Assembly (NCBI RefSeq): GCF_000350225.1 | Contig: NW_005178788.1 | Coordinates: 41,894 to 78,156 of the forward strand | Direction of reading: 5' to 3' | DNA from: Chondrus crispus | Lineage: Eukaryota; Rhodophyta; Florideophyceae; Gigartinales; Gigartinaceae | DNA length: 36,263 nt | Shown here: in pieces, positions 8,801 through 17,557 of the stretch | Layout of the letters: each line of letters starts with the position of its first letter | Position numbering within the stretch: the first letter of the stretch is position 1 | Program-made: the position numbers and the translations under genes | Notes under the pieces: model-generated | Database searches by the model: none | Seen by the model: the letters and a program-made list of their open reading frames with translations, nothing else | What the model was told of the DNA's origin: nothing

Positions 8801-10714
8801 CTACGCGAGCGCGCTTGTCCGTCCTTGGCGCGTACGCCAATATCGGTCGATGAAAGGTTGCGGGAGCCCCTCGGAGGGCTCGTAGGTATCGTCGGAAGCG
8901 GCGTACCCGTACCAGCGAACCTTGTACTCGATGCCGCCGCGGGTCATACGGTGTCCGACGATGCGGTCAACGACGTATTCCGCGCGGGGCGTTGTAGTTT
9001 GTGCGTCCGATGCGGATGGAATGGCCGAGGTGACAGCGTCCCCCGGCCCGCGCGGCATTTTTGAGACGCGGTCGATGCTCACGCGGTTCTCCACACCGTC
9101 CTGCTCGATGAGGACCGTGGTGTCCGTAGCGGAGCGCACGCGAAACGGCCCCTCTGTCTTTGGTAGAAGTTTGACAGAGAGCTCGTCCGTTCCGGTCATA
9201 CCTTGCGCACGCGTGCGTCGCTCGACGCTTGTCAACGGGCGGGGCGGGCGATCAACGTAAACAAAATCGCCCGCCACAACGACCGGACGGAAGCGGACTT
9301 TCTTGTCAAAATCGTCCTTGTACCGCTTTTGCGATGCAGATAATTTCGTCCGAGCGCGGTCGAGAGCGTCGCGAAGCTTGCGCAGCGTGGCGCGCTTGTA
9401 CTGCACCGGGGTCCGCGGGTCCTCTCGATGGGTCCCCGCGTCCTGCGGCACAGTACCGGGGAGAATCAAACCGGACGGTGGCCGCGTTAACACCAGGTCG
9501 AACGGAGTCGTCTTCGTCGACCGGTGGATCTGCGTATTGTACGCGAAGGTCAGCAGCTGCACGTAGTCGTCCCAATCGCGCTGGTGCTCCTCCACGTAGT
9601 GCCGGAGGCGTTGCACCAGCGTGCGATTGAACCGTTCGGTCTGCCCATTCGACTGGGGGTGGTAGGCTGTCGTGAGATAATGCCGCACCCCCAGGAGGGC
9701 GTATACCGCGTCGAAGAATTTCGCAGCGAACTGGGGGCCATTGTCGGTTAGTACGTAGCGCGGCGCTCCGTAAACGTAGACCCAGTTGTCTAAAAACGCG
9801 TTTGCGACGACCGAAGCGGTTGTGGTTCGGAGCGTGATACTGCGCATTAGCTTGGAGAACCGGTCGGTAATTACCAACACGTGTGGGTTTCCGTGCGCGG
9901 TCTTGGACAGGGGCCCCAGGAGGTCCATCGCGAAAAACTCCAAGGGGCCCGCCGCGGGGAACAGCTCGAGATCCTTTTGGTTCTTGACAAGCGTCCCGCG
10001 GGTCGCAGCACACGAGGTGCAATTCCGTACTGTCGAAAACGCGTCGCTGGCCATGTGTGGCCAGTAGTACTCCCTGCGAAGGGTGTAGTACATACGCGTC
10101 GCTCCCGGGTGACCTACCAACCTCGGATGGTGTGCCAGGTACAGTACCCGGGGGCGCAACCGAGTCGGTACCACGCGCTGCAGGGTCCCGTCCAGCGGGG
10201 ACGTCCTCACGAGAAATCCGTAACGGTCGATGTCGAACTTCGAGTTCGGCGTCCCGACGGTTTCCGCGGCGAAGCGACAGAAGGCGTCCTCAGCTCGTTC
10301 GCGTAAAAATTCCTCAACCGAGATGGACGCAGCGTCGCGTTCCTCGGGAGTTATCGCGAGCGTGTGACAACCGTCCGGACGGTCTTGCGGCGGGTCCCAG
10401 TGCCCATTGTCCAGGAGGGCCTCGCTGCCCTCATCGTACTGGACCGCGAAGCACGGGACCTCATCATCGACCGGTTTGGTGTCTCCTCCATCGGTACGTA
10501 AGCGCGATACGCCGTCCGCGAGTTGGTGCTTGACGCCTGGGCGGTACTGTACCTCGTAGTCGTACTCCGCCAAGCGCAGGCGCCAGCGAGCGAGCCGACC
10601 GGAACTGTCCGCTAAATTGAGGACCCAGCGTAGGGTCTCGTGATCCGTGCGAAGGTTGAACGCGCTTCCGTATAGGTACGGCCATAGGGTGAGGATGCTC
10701 CACACTACGGCCAA
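8801..10714 (-). CDS. pol: Element 2 pol, downstream part: RNase H end, integrase, chromodomain
   Basis: A 637-residue frame continuing pol after a one-base break. It starts inside RNase H (VVWSIL; RTDHETLRWVL with an acidic active-site residue at 24). Integrase follows: zinc-binding HHCC (H196, H202, C232, C235), then the DDE core with D264 (MDLLGPL), D324 (VLTDNGPQF) and E360 (HPQSNGQTERFN). A GPY/F-like segment lies near residues 510-560, and a chromodomain at about 579-626 (EYVVDRIVGHRM, EYKVRWYGY, DDTYEP) ends the protein. The chromodomain places the element among chromoviruses, whose integrase is thought to be guided to modified histones. Integrase and chromodomain show no visible break. 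Confidence 0.9.
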   Translation of the reverse strand: MAVVWSILTLWPYLYGSAFNLRTDHETLRWVLNLADSSGRLARWRLRLAEYDYEVQYRPGVKHQLADGVSRLRTDGGDTKPVDDEVPCFAVQYDEGSEALLDNGHWDPPQDRPDGCHTLAITPEERDAASISVEEFLRERAEDAFCRFAAETVGTPNSKFDIDRYGFLVRTSPLDGTLQRVVPTRLRPRVLYLAHHPRLVGHPGATRMYYTLRREYYWPHMASDAFSTVRNCTSCAATRGTLVKNQKDLELFPAAGPLEFFAMDLLGPLSKTAHGNPHVLVITDRFSKLMRSITLRTTTASVVANAFLDNWVYVYGAPRYVLTDNGPQFAAKFFDAVYALLGVRHYLTTAYHPQSNGQTERFNRTLVQRLRHYVEEHQRDWDDYVQLLTFAYNTQIHRSTKTTPFDLVLTRPPSGLILPGTVPQDAGTHREDPRTPVQYKRATLRKLRDALDRARTKLSASQKRYKDDFDKKVRFRPVVVAGDFVYVDRPPRPLTSVERRTRAQGMTGTDELSVKLLPKTEGPFRVRSATDTTVLIEQDGVENRVSIDRVSKMPRGPGDAVTSAIPSASDAQTTTPRAEYVVDRIVGHRMTRGGIEYKVRWYGYAASDDTYEPSEGLPQPFIDRYWRTRQGRTSALA

Positions 10715-13311
10715 GCATTCCTTTCGGTAGTCGTATAATTGCGCTCCGCGTCAGTCAACGCACGGCTCCAATATCCGATCGGTCGAGTACCTCCATCGGG
10801 TTGCTCCTGTAGAAGGGCGCAACCCACTTGGTGTCCGCACTCGTCGGTGTCCAGCGTATATTTCCGTCCGTAGCGGGGCGGCGCGAGGATTGGCGGCGAC
10901 ACGAGGCGCCGCTTCAATTCCTCAAACGCCGCGTATTCCGCATCGGTTAAGATCTCGAACTCGTAGGGCTGATTCTTGCCGGTCTTCTTATTCAGCAGCG
11001 CGGCGATCTTCGCGAATCTTTGCACAAACCGTCGGTACACGTTGCACATCCCGAGAAAGGATCGCAGTTCCGTTTGGTTCGTAGGCGCGCGCGCGCGCTC
11101 GATCGCGATGACGTTGCTTTGCTCCACCTCCAACCGTCCCGGACGAATGACGTGCCCGAGATAGGTTACGGAGGTGTCGAAAAACGCGCACTTCGCCAAT
11201 TTTAGCGACACGCCCGCGGTATGTAGAAGCCGTAGTACCTCGCGCACGTGTGCCATATATTCCGTAACGGTTCGCGAGTAGACAATGACGTCATCGAGGT
11301 AGACCAACGCGGTCTCCCATTTCACGCGGGACAGGATGATGTCGACCGCTCGTTGAAATGTCGCGGGCGCGTTTTTGAGACCGAACGGCATGCGTAGAAA
11401 ACGGTAGAGGCCCGACTGCGACGCGAACGTTGTTTTATCGCGGTCCTCCTCGGCGATCTCCACCTGCCAATACCCGCTATTACAGTCTAGCGTGGTAAAG
11501 ACAGTGGCATCGCCGAGCGAGTCGATACATTCGTCCATGCGCGGTAGTGGGTAGGAGTCGCGAACCGTAACGGCGTTTAGCTTGCGATAGTCCACGCAGA
11601 ACCGCATGGTCCCGTCCTTTTTAGGGACGAAGACCACGGGGCTCGCCCACTCGGCCGATGTCGGTTCGATGACTCCCGCGCGCAGCATGCGGTCGATTTC
11701 CTTCTTCTCCTTCTCGCGCGCGATGGGTCCGGCTCGGTGGGGTGCTTGGTAGATCGGCTTCGAACCGGGCTTCAGCTCGATGCGATGCTTCGTAGCATCG
11801 ATCTTACCCAAGTGGCCGGACCACATGTCCTTGAACTCGGACAGCATGTCCATAATTTCCGACCGGACGGTACTGTCTTCTGCACCAATATGGACGTCTT
11901 CTTCCCACGAGCGGGTCTTCTCCGCGTCCGTATCGGTCCGCTCATCCGCGCTAGCGGGATTGCCACTGTGGGCGTCGTCCGTAACTGGTTCTTCGCGTCG
12001 CGCGCCTCCTCCCGTAGCGGTGGTGGATTTAATTCTGCCATCGTCTGTAACGGGTCCTTCTCGTCCAGCACATTCTGCCGCGGGTGAGGAATTAATCCTG
12101 CCTTCGTCCGTAGCGGATTCTTTGCGACGCGCGTATCCTTCCGTAGCGGTGGAGGATTGTCTTCTGCTATCGTCCGTAACTGGTTGTTCGCGTCGCGCCT
12201 GTTCGTCCGTAGCGGTCGAGGAATTATTTTTGTTCCCTCCCCCTTCCTTAGCGTCGGCCTCTCCGGGGACCGGCACGCCAAGTGTCAGGATGTGTGTGGG
12301 GGATGGCAACGCGAGACCAACAACGGTATGCTTGGGGACGTGGGCCGCGCGGCTTCCGAAGTTGCTAACAAGCACCGTAAACGGCTCGCCCGGGAAGAGG
12401 TCTATGACCCCCCGGGCCATCAGGCATAAATTCTTATGCGCCGTTTTGGGGTGGTTTTGCAGGAAGCAAAGCCCCCCAACCGGTGTTGCGACGCGTACCA
12501 TCGCTTGGGTCATCGGGGGTATCGTGACCCCCTTGACCACGCGAATTTTCCGTGACGGTACGTTCGTCGGGAACTGCGCGCGCTTCCGGTCGGCCGAATT
12601 TTCCTCCTGCGGGAGCTGCTGCGACGGTCCCCTCGAGGCCATCTTGCGGTCGTGCCTCGAGGGTGTGACTCCCGTCAGCGCTACGGACGGCGCATGATGG
12701 AACAGCACCTTCCTCTGCGGTGGCAGGATCGCTTTCACGTGGCGATCCAGGAACGTGGTTCCGAGGATACAGTCCACCGCGAGGTTGGTGACGACCAAGA
12801 ACGGCACGCGCGCGACGAACTCACCAATCCGGACGTACAGTTTGAGCTCGCCGAGGGCCTTCATCGACCTATTCGAAGCGTCGATGAGCGGCGGGCTCCG
12901 CGCGGACTGGATGGCAGCGCGCCACGGTTCTGCCACACAGCGTAGGTGGATTAGATTCGGGCCGGCGCCCGAATCTAGAACCGGCGTGATGGCGCGCATC
13001 ATCGCGCGTCGTTGTCCAACCGTTGCGGTGACCTTATAATTTTGCTTCTTGAAGAAGCAAATTGCCGCTTCGTCCGTTCGGCTCTGCGATTGCGCGCGCA
13101 CCGAAGCGGTCGACGGGGTGCCTTGTTTATTGAGGCTTGGCACGGGGAGGATCGTCGACGCCTCTACGCGTCCTCCCCGGCTTCCCCCGTCAACCCAAGG
13201 TCCTCGGGCCCCTCGTCCGTCAGCGGTAGCGCGGGTTCTTCCGATTGGACGGCCTCGCGCGGCTCGACCACGTTGATGCCCGTGGGAGCCTGCGCACGCG
13301 AATTTCGCCAC
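10705..13311 (-). CDS. pol: Element 2 pol, upstream part: protease, reverse transcriptase, RNase H start
   Basis: This frame overlaps the last 148 bases of gag and lies in the -1 frame, so it is probably made by frameshifting and not from its own start. Protease: DSGAG with catalytic D113, then CILGTTFLDRHVK. Residues about 290-420 are a linker with degenerate Glu/Arg/Ser repeats. Reverse transcriptase follows: VDYRKLNAVT, TTLDCNSGYWQVE, FLRMPFGLKNAPATFQ and catalytic YLDD near residue 669. The connection and start of RNase H follow (YTLDTDECGHQVGCALLQ). The frame ends early in TTTERNAWP-stop. An A run at 10722-10724 (plus-strand TTT) is one base shorter than needed to continue into the 8801-10714 frame, where the sequence resumes as in element 3. 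Confidence 0.9.
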   Translation of the reverse strand: MAKFACAGSHGHQRGRAARGRPIGRTRATADGRGARGPWVDGGSRGGRVEASTILPVPSLNKQGTPSTASVRAQSQSRTDEAAICFFKKQNYKVTATVGQRRAMMRAITPVLDSGAGPNLIHLRCVAEPWRAAIQSARSPPLIDASNRSMKALGELKLYVRIGEFVARVPFLVVTNLAVDCILGTTFLDRHVKAILPPQRKVLFHHAPSVALTGVTPSRHDRKMASRGPSQQLPQEENSADRKRAQFPTNVPSRKIRVVKGVTIPPMTQAMVRVATPVGGLCFLQNHPKTAHKNLCLMARGVIDLFPGEPFTVLVSNFGSRAAHVPKHTVVGLALPSPTHILTLGVPVPGEADAKEGGGNKNNSSTATDEQARREQPVTDDSRRQSSTATEGYARRKESATDEGRINSSPAAECAGREGPVTDDGRIKSTTATGGGARREEPVTDDAHSGNPASADERTDTDAEKTRSWEEDVHIGAEDSTVRSEIMDMLSEFKDMWSGHLGKIDATKHRIELKPGSKPIYQAPHRAGPIAREKEKKEIDRMLRAGVIEPTSAEWASPVVFVPKKDGTMRFCVDYRKLNAVTVRDSYPLPRMDECIDSLGDATVFTTLDCNSGYWQVEIAEEDRDKTTFASQSGLYRFLRMPFGLKNAPATFQRAVDIILSRVKWETALVYLDDVIVYSRTVTEYMAHVREVLRLLHTAGVSLKLAKCAFFDTSVTYLGHVIRPGRLEVEQSNVIAIERARAPTNQTELRSFLGMCNVYRRFVQRFAKIAALLNKKTGKNQPYEFEILTDAEYAAFEELKRRLVSPPILAPPRYGRKYTLDTDECGHQVGCALLQEQPDGGTRPIGYWSRALTDAERNYTTTERNAWP
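13164..13220 (-). promoter_or_regulatory. Candidate -1 frameshift region at the gag/pol junction
   Basis: Just before the gag stop all three elements read ACGGGGGAAG then GGGAGGACGCGTAGAGGCG-like sequence, with pol open in the -1 frame across the stop. The run of five G could allow slippage of the Gly codon. It is not a textbook X-XXY-YYZ heptamer, and I did not establish a downstream pseudoknot. Matching sites lie at about 2110-2135 (minus, element 1) and 21655-21685 (plus, element 3). Confidence 0.4.
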
Positions 13312-15713
13312 GCGGTCGGCGGTTGGCGCTCGAACGGCGGACCCGGGCGGAGACCTTGGCGGATCCGAAGCTTTTGATAATTGGCCTCGCGGGCCTGCAA
13401 AAGCTTCGAACGCAGCGCGCTATCCGCCACCACAGGACATTGCTCCTGTCGGTGGGTCAGGTCCAGACAGAACCGACACGGCGGGGGTCCAGGTAATCCT
13501 TGGTTGAAGAACCCGACCCCCTGGTTCTGTACTGGCCTTCCGTACGGATGTGCGCGCGCGTCACCGTGTGGGGCGGGCGCCATCGGCGCGCCCGCCGGGG
13601 ACGAGGCAGGTGACGGATGGTAGCTAGTCGGCGGCGAGCTAAGCGAGCTCAGCGTCGCCGACTGGTCTGTCACCGCCAGTATCTCCTCCGTTTCGGTTCC
13701 GCGCGCTGTCGGGAGTTCAGACAGGGACTCGACCAACAGCACGGGCCTTGTCCGCACGTTGCGCGTGAATCTTCTCACCGAATCGGACGGTGCTTGAGGC
13801 GACGCGAGCGAGGTCGCCTGTCTTCGAGCCGAGCGGTGCGTCTCGCCTATCGCTTGCGCGTAGCGTGCCACCGCTTGGTAGTCCACGCCCGGATGCGTCG
13901 CGAGATAATTCGGCACCTGCGCGCACGTCGCTGGCAGAAGTCCCTCAACAAAAAGGGACTTCAGGCGCCTGTCCGAAAATACGGTTCCGCAGCGCAACGC
14001 CTTGTCCCACAACTGGTTACTGTACACCTCCTCCGTCATATTAGAGCTCTGACGGAAGGAGGTGACATCACCGACCGCTTCGGAAATAACTTCGTCAGTC
14101 GCGTACGTGCGCAATAAAAAGTTAACAACTTCCGCGTAGGTTTCGAGCATATCGCGCTGCTCCGCATCGACCGCCATGGTGTTTCCGTGTAGCCTGGACT
14201 GGAGCAAGGCGTGAGCCTGCCCAGTCAAATAGAACTGGAAACAACATACGGCCGCGCCTTCGCTGACCCCATTGTGGTCGCAGGCCATCTTGAAGCGCGC
14301 GAGGAATCCTAGCACCGCGATTGGATCTTGACCACCGAATGTGTGGGTTTTCAGCTGGACGTCCAACTTCTTCCGATATCGGTTAACTCGCCGCGCGGTA
14401 CTCGCGTCGTAGCGCGCGCTGCGATTTTCCAGCCTATACGTGCGGTAGTCGACGGCCTTGGTGAACAGGTCGTTCAGCGGCCTGATCACCGGCAACCTTT
14501 TTGGATCCCGCCTCGGGGCAGACCGGCGGTCTCTGCCCCTGCGATGGCGGTCTCCTTCTCCGCCGGGGCTACTGTAGCCCTCCGGATCGGAGTCTTCTCG
14601 CCGGAACCGACGTCGGTCGCGCGCATTGCGGCCTCTGCGGTCGCCTCTGCGCGATCCGTCCGACTCGGTGTCCTCGTCATCGGAGGGGTATCCACCTCCT
14701 CCGGCATCGCGGTATCGCGTATAGCGTCCTTCGCGGTTATCATCGGAGGGGTAACCGACCCCTCCAGCATCGCGGTATCGCGTGTAGCGTCCGTCGCGGT
14801 TATCATCGGAGGGGTATCCGACCCCTCCGGCATCGCGGTATCGCGCGTAGCGTCCGTCGCGGTTCTTGCGCGTCGCCCTGTGGCGACGTCTTGTGTCTTC
14901 TTCCTCGGAGGGGTTTTCTGTACCCTCCGAGGTGTAGCCTTGAGCGCCGGGTGCGCTTCTTTTGCTCGACCGATACGGCTGTCGCTTTTCTGTCGCGAAG
15001 CGCCCCAGGCGGTTTTCTGTCCCGCGGGGGCCAGCCGTATCGGCGAGTACGGGAGGGCCATTTTCTGTGGGCCCTCCTGTAGCACCATAAATTGGTGGGA
15101 GGTAAATGGTCTTACCCTCCGGGTGAGGGGCCATTGTACCGATCCCGGGTGCGGCGCCGATCGGTTCAGCGTGCGTTAGCGTAGGATCCGGAGCGGTTGA
15201 GTCGCGCTGCTCGCGTGCGTCGACTCCTGCTCCGGCGAAGGTCGTGGCCAGACGATTGGCCACGGCGGAGCTGATCGCTCCCTTTAGAGCCGTACCGGAC
15301 GGGGATTCTTCATCCACAGTGGTGAGCGCGGTCACCACCTTGCATTGGACTTGAGCAGGTAGAAGTTCGTCCAAAAGCGGTGGTATCGCGCTGCGTACGT
15401 GCGCGTCCACGAGCGCGGGCACCGTTCGGTCGAGGCATACGCGCGCTACCTGGGGGAGTTCCGTAGCGAGGAACTCCTCGACCCAGGCCTGGATGCGAGG
15501 CTGAATCGCGTCGACCATCCATTGGACGCGATTCTCGGTGCCTGCCGACACGGCCGGCGTAACATCCGATGCGGACGCTCGCGTGCGGCCCGATCGCGGT
15601 GGCGGTCGCAGCAGGACTTCCGGGTTTTCCACCCGTGGGCGCGATGCGCCACTGCCACTGCGGGTGCTCAGACGCCCGGAGGCGGAGTCTCTCCCTTCTT
15701 CCGGTCGGTTCAT
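13164..15713 (-). CDS. gag: Element 2 Gag, intact
   Basis: I place the start at MNRPEEGRDSASGR (15713), because elements 1 and 3 start at the matching place (MNRADSTG, MNPTGTPA), although the frame is open to 15794. The protein has 849 residues. Its N-terminal third is mostly helical. A low-complexity Arg/Gly/Asp region holds three 21-residue repeats at 14678-14866. A capsid-like part follows (FGGQDPIAVLGFLARFKMACD, FQFYLTGQAHALLQSRL, TDEVISEAVGDVTSFRQSS). At residues 746-759 is the zinc knuckle CRFCLDLTHRQEQC (CX2CX4HX4C), which binds RNA. It ends TGEAGEDA-stop inside the overlap with pol. Gag forms the cytoplasmic particle and packages element RNA. No break is visible, so this is the best preserved gag here. 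Confidence 0.9.
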   Translation of the reverse strand: MNRPEEGRDSASGRLSTRSGSGASRPRVENPEVLLRPPPRSGRTRASASDVTPAVSAGTENRVQWMVDAIQPRIQAWVEEFLATELPQVARVCLDRTVPALVDAHVRSAIPPLLDELLPAQVQCKVVTALTTVDEESPSGTALKGAISSAVANRLATTFAGAGVDAREQRDSTAPDPTLTHAEPIGAAPGIGTMAPHPEGKTIYLPPIYGATGGPTENGPPVLADTAGPRGTENRLGRFATEKRQPYRSSKRSAPGAQGYTSEGTENPSEEEDTRRRHRATRKNRDGRYARYRDAGGVGYPSDDNRDGRYTRYRDAGGVGYPSDDNREGRYTRYRDAGGGGYPSDDEDTESDGSRRGDRRGRNARDRRRFRREDSDPEGYSSPGGEGDRHRRGRDRRSAPRRDPKRLPVIRPLNDLFTKAVDYRTYRLENRSARYDASTARRVNRYRKKLDVQLKTHTFGGQDPIAVLGFLARFKMACDHNGVSEGAAVCCFQFYLTGQAHALLQSRLHGNTMAVDAEQRDMLETYAEVVNFLLRTYATDEVISEAVGDVTSFRQSSNMTEEVYSNQLWDKALRCGTVFSDRRLKSLFVEGLLPATCAQVPNYLATHPGVDYQAVARYAQAIGETHRSARRQATSLASPQAPSDSVRRFTRNVRTRPVLLVESLSELPTARGTETEEILAVTDQSATLSSLSSPPTSYHPSPASSPAGAPMAPAPHGDARAHPYGRPVQNQGVGFFNQGLPGPPPCRFCLDLTHRQEQCPVVADSALRSKLLQAREANYQKLRIRQGLRPGPPFERQPPTAWRNSRAQAPTGINVVEPREAVQSEEPALPLTDEGPEDLGLTGEAGEDA
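14678..14866 (-). repeat. Three tandem 63-bp repeats inside element 2 gag
   Basis: Three head-to-tail units each encode a version of GRYTRYRDAGGVGYPSDDN (21 residues). Element 1 has one unit, and element 3 only a vague match (GGDFPSDG). The repeat count therefore varies between related elements without disturbing the frame. The Arg/Asp/Gly/Tyr content suggests a disordered, possibly RNA-binding linker. Confidence 0.9.
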
Positions 15714-15821
15714 CGTCGAATACGCTTCGCGATCGACGCGGTGATTTCTCAACCTTTTCCGTCCGTACGGTTCTGCGCGCGATCGAGCGACCACGCGTGC
15801 GGCTCAACCTCGAGAGTTATC

Positions 15822-15839
15822 CCCTCCACAAGAGTACCA
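15822..15839 (-). other. Element 2 primer-binding site
   Basis: Minus strand reads TGGTACTCTTGTGGAGGG two bases inside the 5' LTR, identical to elements 1 and 3. It is enclosed by a perfect 10-bp inverted repeat, GAGTTATCCC (15814-15823) and GGGATAACTC (15845-15854), the latter at the LTR end. An inner CCACA...TGTGG pairing is also possible. Confidence 0.7.
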
Positions 15840-15841
15840 AA

Positions 15842-16511
15842 TGTGGGATAACTCCTCTCCGCCCTGGGTTGGGTGAGAGGCGGAGGCTTTAGCAAGGGAG
15901 CACGCGGCGCGGACGCGACGCGCCAATTGAACGGATCGGACGAGCTCGCGGAAAGGGAGTGGCTCACTGGCCGGTTACGCGCAGTCGCCCCGTGGTGCGT
16001 GAACGGGAGCGACCGGTAACGGGTTAGAAGCCAGCGCGCGCGACAGACAACCGAAAACGGACGTACGTAGGCGCAAAAGGGACGGGGGCGAGCTTGCCCC
16101 CGTTTACTGGCGGGGACGAGTGCCAGGTCTTAACCCCGCAGGGGGACGCCTCGGACACCTGTCCCAGTACGGTAGTACAGTACCTGCCGCCTAGTGCGTG
16201 CCGGGTACTGTACAGAATTAAAAACTAGCGCCATAATTGCTACTACCGCACGGACGCTGCTACTACACGTGTGCACTACTGTACACGCGTGTTGCTTACA
16301 GACTACCGCACGGACGACACGTGTGCTAACGCGCACACGTAACACGCGTAGACTACCGCTCGGACGACACGTGCACTACTGTACACGTATGCCAGATTAC
16401 GACCGCTCGGCATGCGCGCGCGCTCGCTACACGTGGGCACAGCCGCCCACGTGTATACCGTATACGGCCGTCCGATGACCTCCGCGCGCTCGCGCCGGTC
16501 ATTATACTACA
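15842..16511 (-). repeat. Element 2 5' LTR, 670 bp
   Basis: In element orientation it runs from TGTAGTATAATG (16511) to TTATCCCACA (15842). Its limits are fixed by the solo LTR at 29029-29699, which is nearly identical over its whole length and flanked by a 5-bp duplication, and by the primer-binding site directly inside. The U3 side (about 16240-16511) contains three copies of a GACTACCGCACGGACG-type unit followed by ACACGTGT/CACTACTGTACACG motifs, and a CACGTGGGC hairpin. Confidence 0.9.
16242..16400. repeat. U3 repeats with CACGTG and TACTGTAC motifs
   Basis: ACTACCGCACGGACG begins at about 16242 and 16301, and the variant ACTACCGCTCGGACG at about 16352, spaced by 59 and 51 bp. Each is followed by ACACGTG-containing sequence and, in two of them, CACTACTGTACACG. 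Repeated E-box-like CACGTG cores in U3 would be natural candidate transcription-factor sites for this LTR. Confidence 0.7.
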
Positions 16512-16742
16512 CGGCGGAAGGGCCGGGGTCGAGGGAAACAAATACAGGTAGAGCGAGCTGCCCTGCGCGAAAGGGAGTCTCGAGGACCTGGAGGTATCCT
16601 TTTGGTGCCGTATCCTGTTGCCTTTGCCAAGGTTGCGTGAAGTTCCGTTTCCCACCCAAACTCCAACGGAAGGAGGATCGTGCCCGCCTGCGACATCCCG
16701 CTTACTGTTTCATTGCACACATGTAACCATGTCTCATGCGTC
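16512..16742. other. Short flank between two LTR insertions, no gene seen
   Basis: This 231-bp stretch separates element 2 from a solo LTR. Frames across it are short and not conserved with anything I recognise. It is probably sequence downstream of the piggyBac-like gene, or its remains. It ends in GCGTC, the left target duplication of the solo LTR. Confidence 0.5.
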
Positions 16743-16820
16743 TGATAAGTACAGTGCATTACATAATAGAGTACAGTAGTACAGTAGGACGGACAATGTC
16801 CAAGACCCCCTGACCTCGCT

Positions 16821-16828
16821 TATTTAAG
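16821..16828 (+). promoter_or_regulatory. TATA-like box of the solo LTR
   Basis: TATTTAAG in the context CGCTTATTTAAGCGACGG, about 80 bp from the LTR start, is the only good TATA-like site in this LTR. It sits in a small palindrome (CGCTTATTTAAGCG). Confidence 0.5.
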
Positions 16829-16897
16829 CGACGGCGCCGGGCAATGACAGTAAACAGTCAAGGATCTTTTGGGAACGGATTTCCTTCGACGGTGCGA

Positions 16898-17290
16898 CAC
16901 CGCGGGTCAAGACAAGCCTCTGACTTAGACGACATTGTCGGAATCTGTCTTGCGACGTTTCCCTGGCTTCTATTGCCTTTATTTTACCTTTTCCATTCCT
17001 CCTTCTTTGCGACTACGCGGGTTAAGACTAGCCTCTAACCTCGGCGTGTTACTGTCGCTCGACGTTTCAATTGTTTTTCTTTTTACTCTGTCGTTGCGAC
17101 CACGCGGGCTAAGACTGGCCTCTAGCCTGGGCGTATTACTGTCGCACGACCTATTGCTCTCTCTCTGCATTGTGAAGATTGTCAAGTCGCGGGCTACGAC
17201 CAGCTTCTAGCCTTGGCGGCACTATTGACATCTGTCCCGCTCCCCCCTAGGAGTTTCCGCTACTCGGCGCTCCGCCCGTGTCTGACACTA
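16898..17290. repeat. Degenerate tandem repeats of about 90-110 bp in the solo LTR
   Basis: A motif of the type GCGACYACGCGGGTTAAGAC followed by TAGCCTCTAACCTCGGCG recurs at about 16898, 17008, 17095 and 17187, with a weaker copy near 17255. The copies have diverged by small indels and substitutions. They fill the downstream half of the LTR and look like old serial duplications. Confidence 0.7.
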
Positions 17291-17557
17291 GTCTTTAGGC
17301 TCGGGCTCCCCCCTGTTTTGTGTGTTCTTACACCACCCCTTCCAGTTCTGGTCCCATCCCGGGTCCGCACTTCGACCAGTACGTCGTGCTTTTACAGTCG
17401 GCCGACGTACTTCCCCTTTGCTCCACCACAGTCCCAATCTACCGCGGGACACCCCTATTGGTTGTTACCTCTTCCTCGAGCTAGCTCATAGCTGGCGACC
17501 GCCACTATACTACAGCGTCCAAGTACATAGAACGCAGTAAGTTGCAGAAAAAGAAAA

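Larger units (their letters stand above)
5904..16511 (-). mobile_element. Element 2: Ty3/gypsy chromovirus with an extra antisense ORF
   Basis: On the minus strand: 5' LTR 16511-15842, primer-binding site, gag 15713-13164, pol 13311-8801, a 2.7-kb region with a plus-strand ORF pair, polypurine tract, and the first 136 bases of the 3' LTR (6039-5904). The rest of the 3' LTR is missing because element 1 sits there. The 3' LTR piece differs from the 5' LTR at about two positions in 136 bases, so the insertion is fairly young. The base after the 5' LTR begins CGGCG; the matching target duplication cannot be seen. One frame break interrupts pol. Gag is intact. Confidence 0.88.
16743..17514 (+). 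mobile_element. Solo LTR of an unrelated retrotransposon, TSD GCGTC
   Basis: It starts TGATAAGTACAG and ends CTATACTACA, with GCGTC directly on both sides (16738-16742 and 17515-17519). A TATA-like TATTTAAG at 16821 points to plus orientation. No internal coding region or primer site follows, so it is a solo LTR left by recombination between two LTRs. It does not resemble the LTRs of elements 1-3, apart from the final ACTATACTACA, which resembles the inverted end of the element-2 LTR. Confidence 0.75.

Noticed and set aside
11780..12697. 305-codon plus-strand frame opposite pol
   Set aside because: It is a shadow of the repetitive linker between protease and reverse transcriptase, with no recognisable domain.
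14678..14866. CRISPR-like array
   Set aside because: The 63-bp units have no distinct spacers and encode in-frame Gag repeats in a eukaryotic retroelement.
14328..15179. 283-codon plus-strand frame with Val/Ala/Ser repeats
   Set aside because: The repeats are the complement of the 21-residue Gag repeats; Gag is the coding strand by homology with elements 1 and 3.
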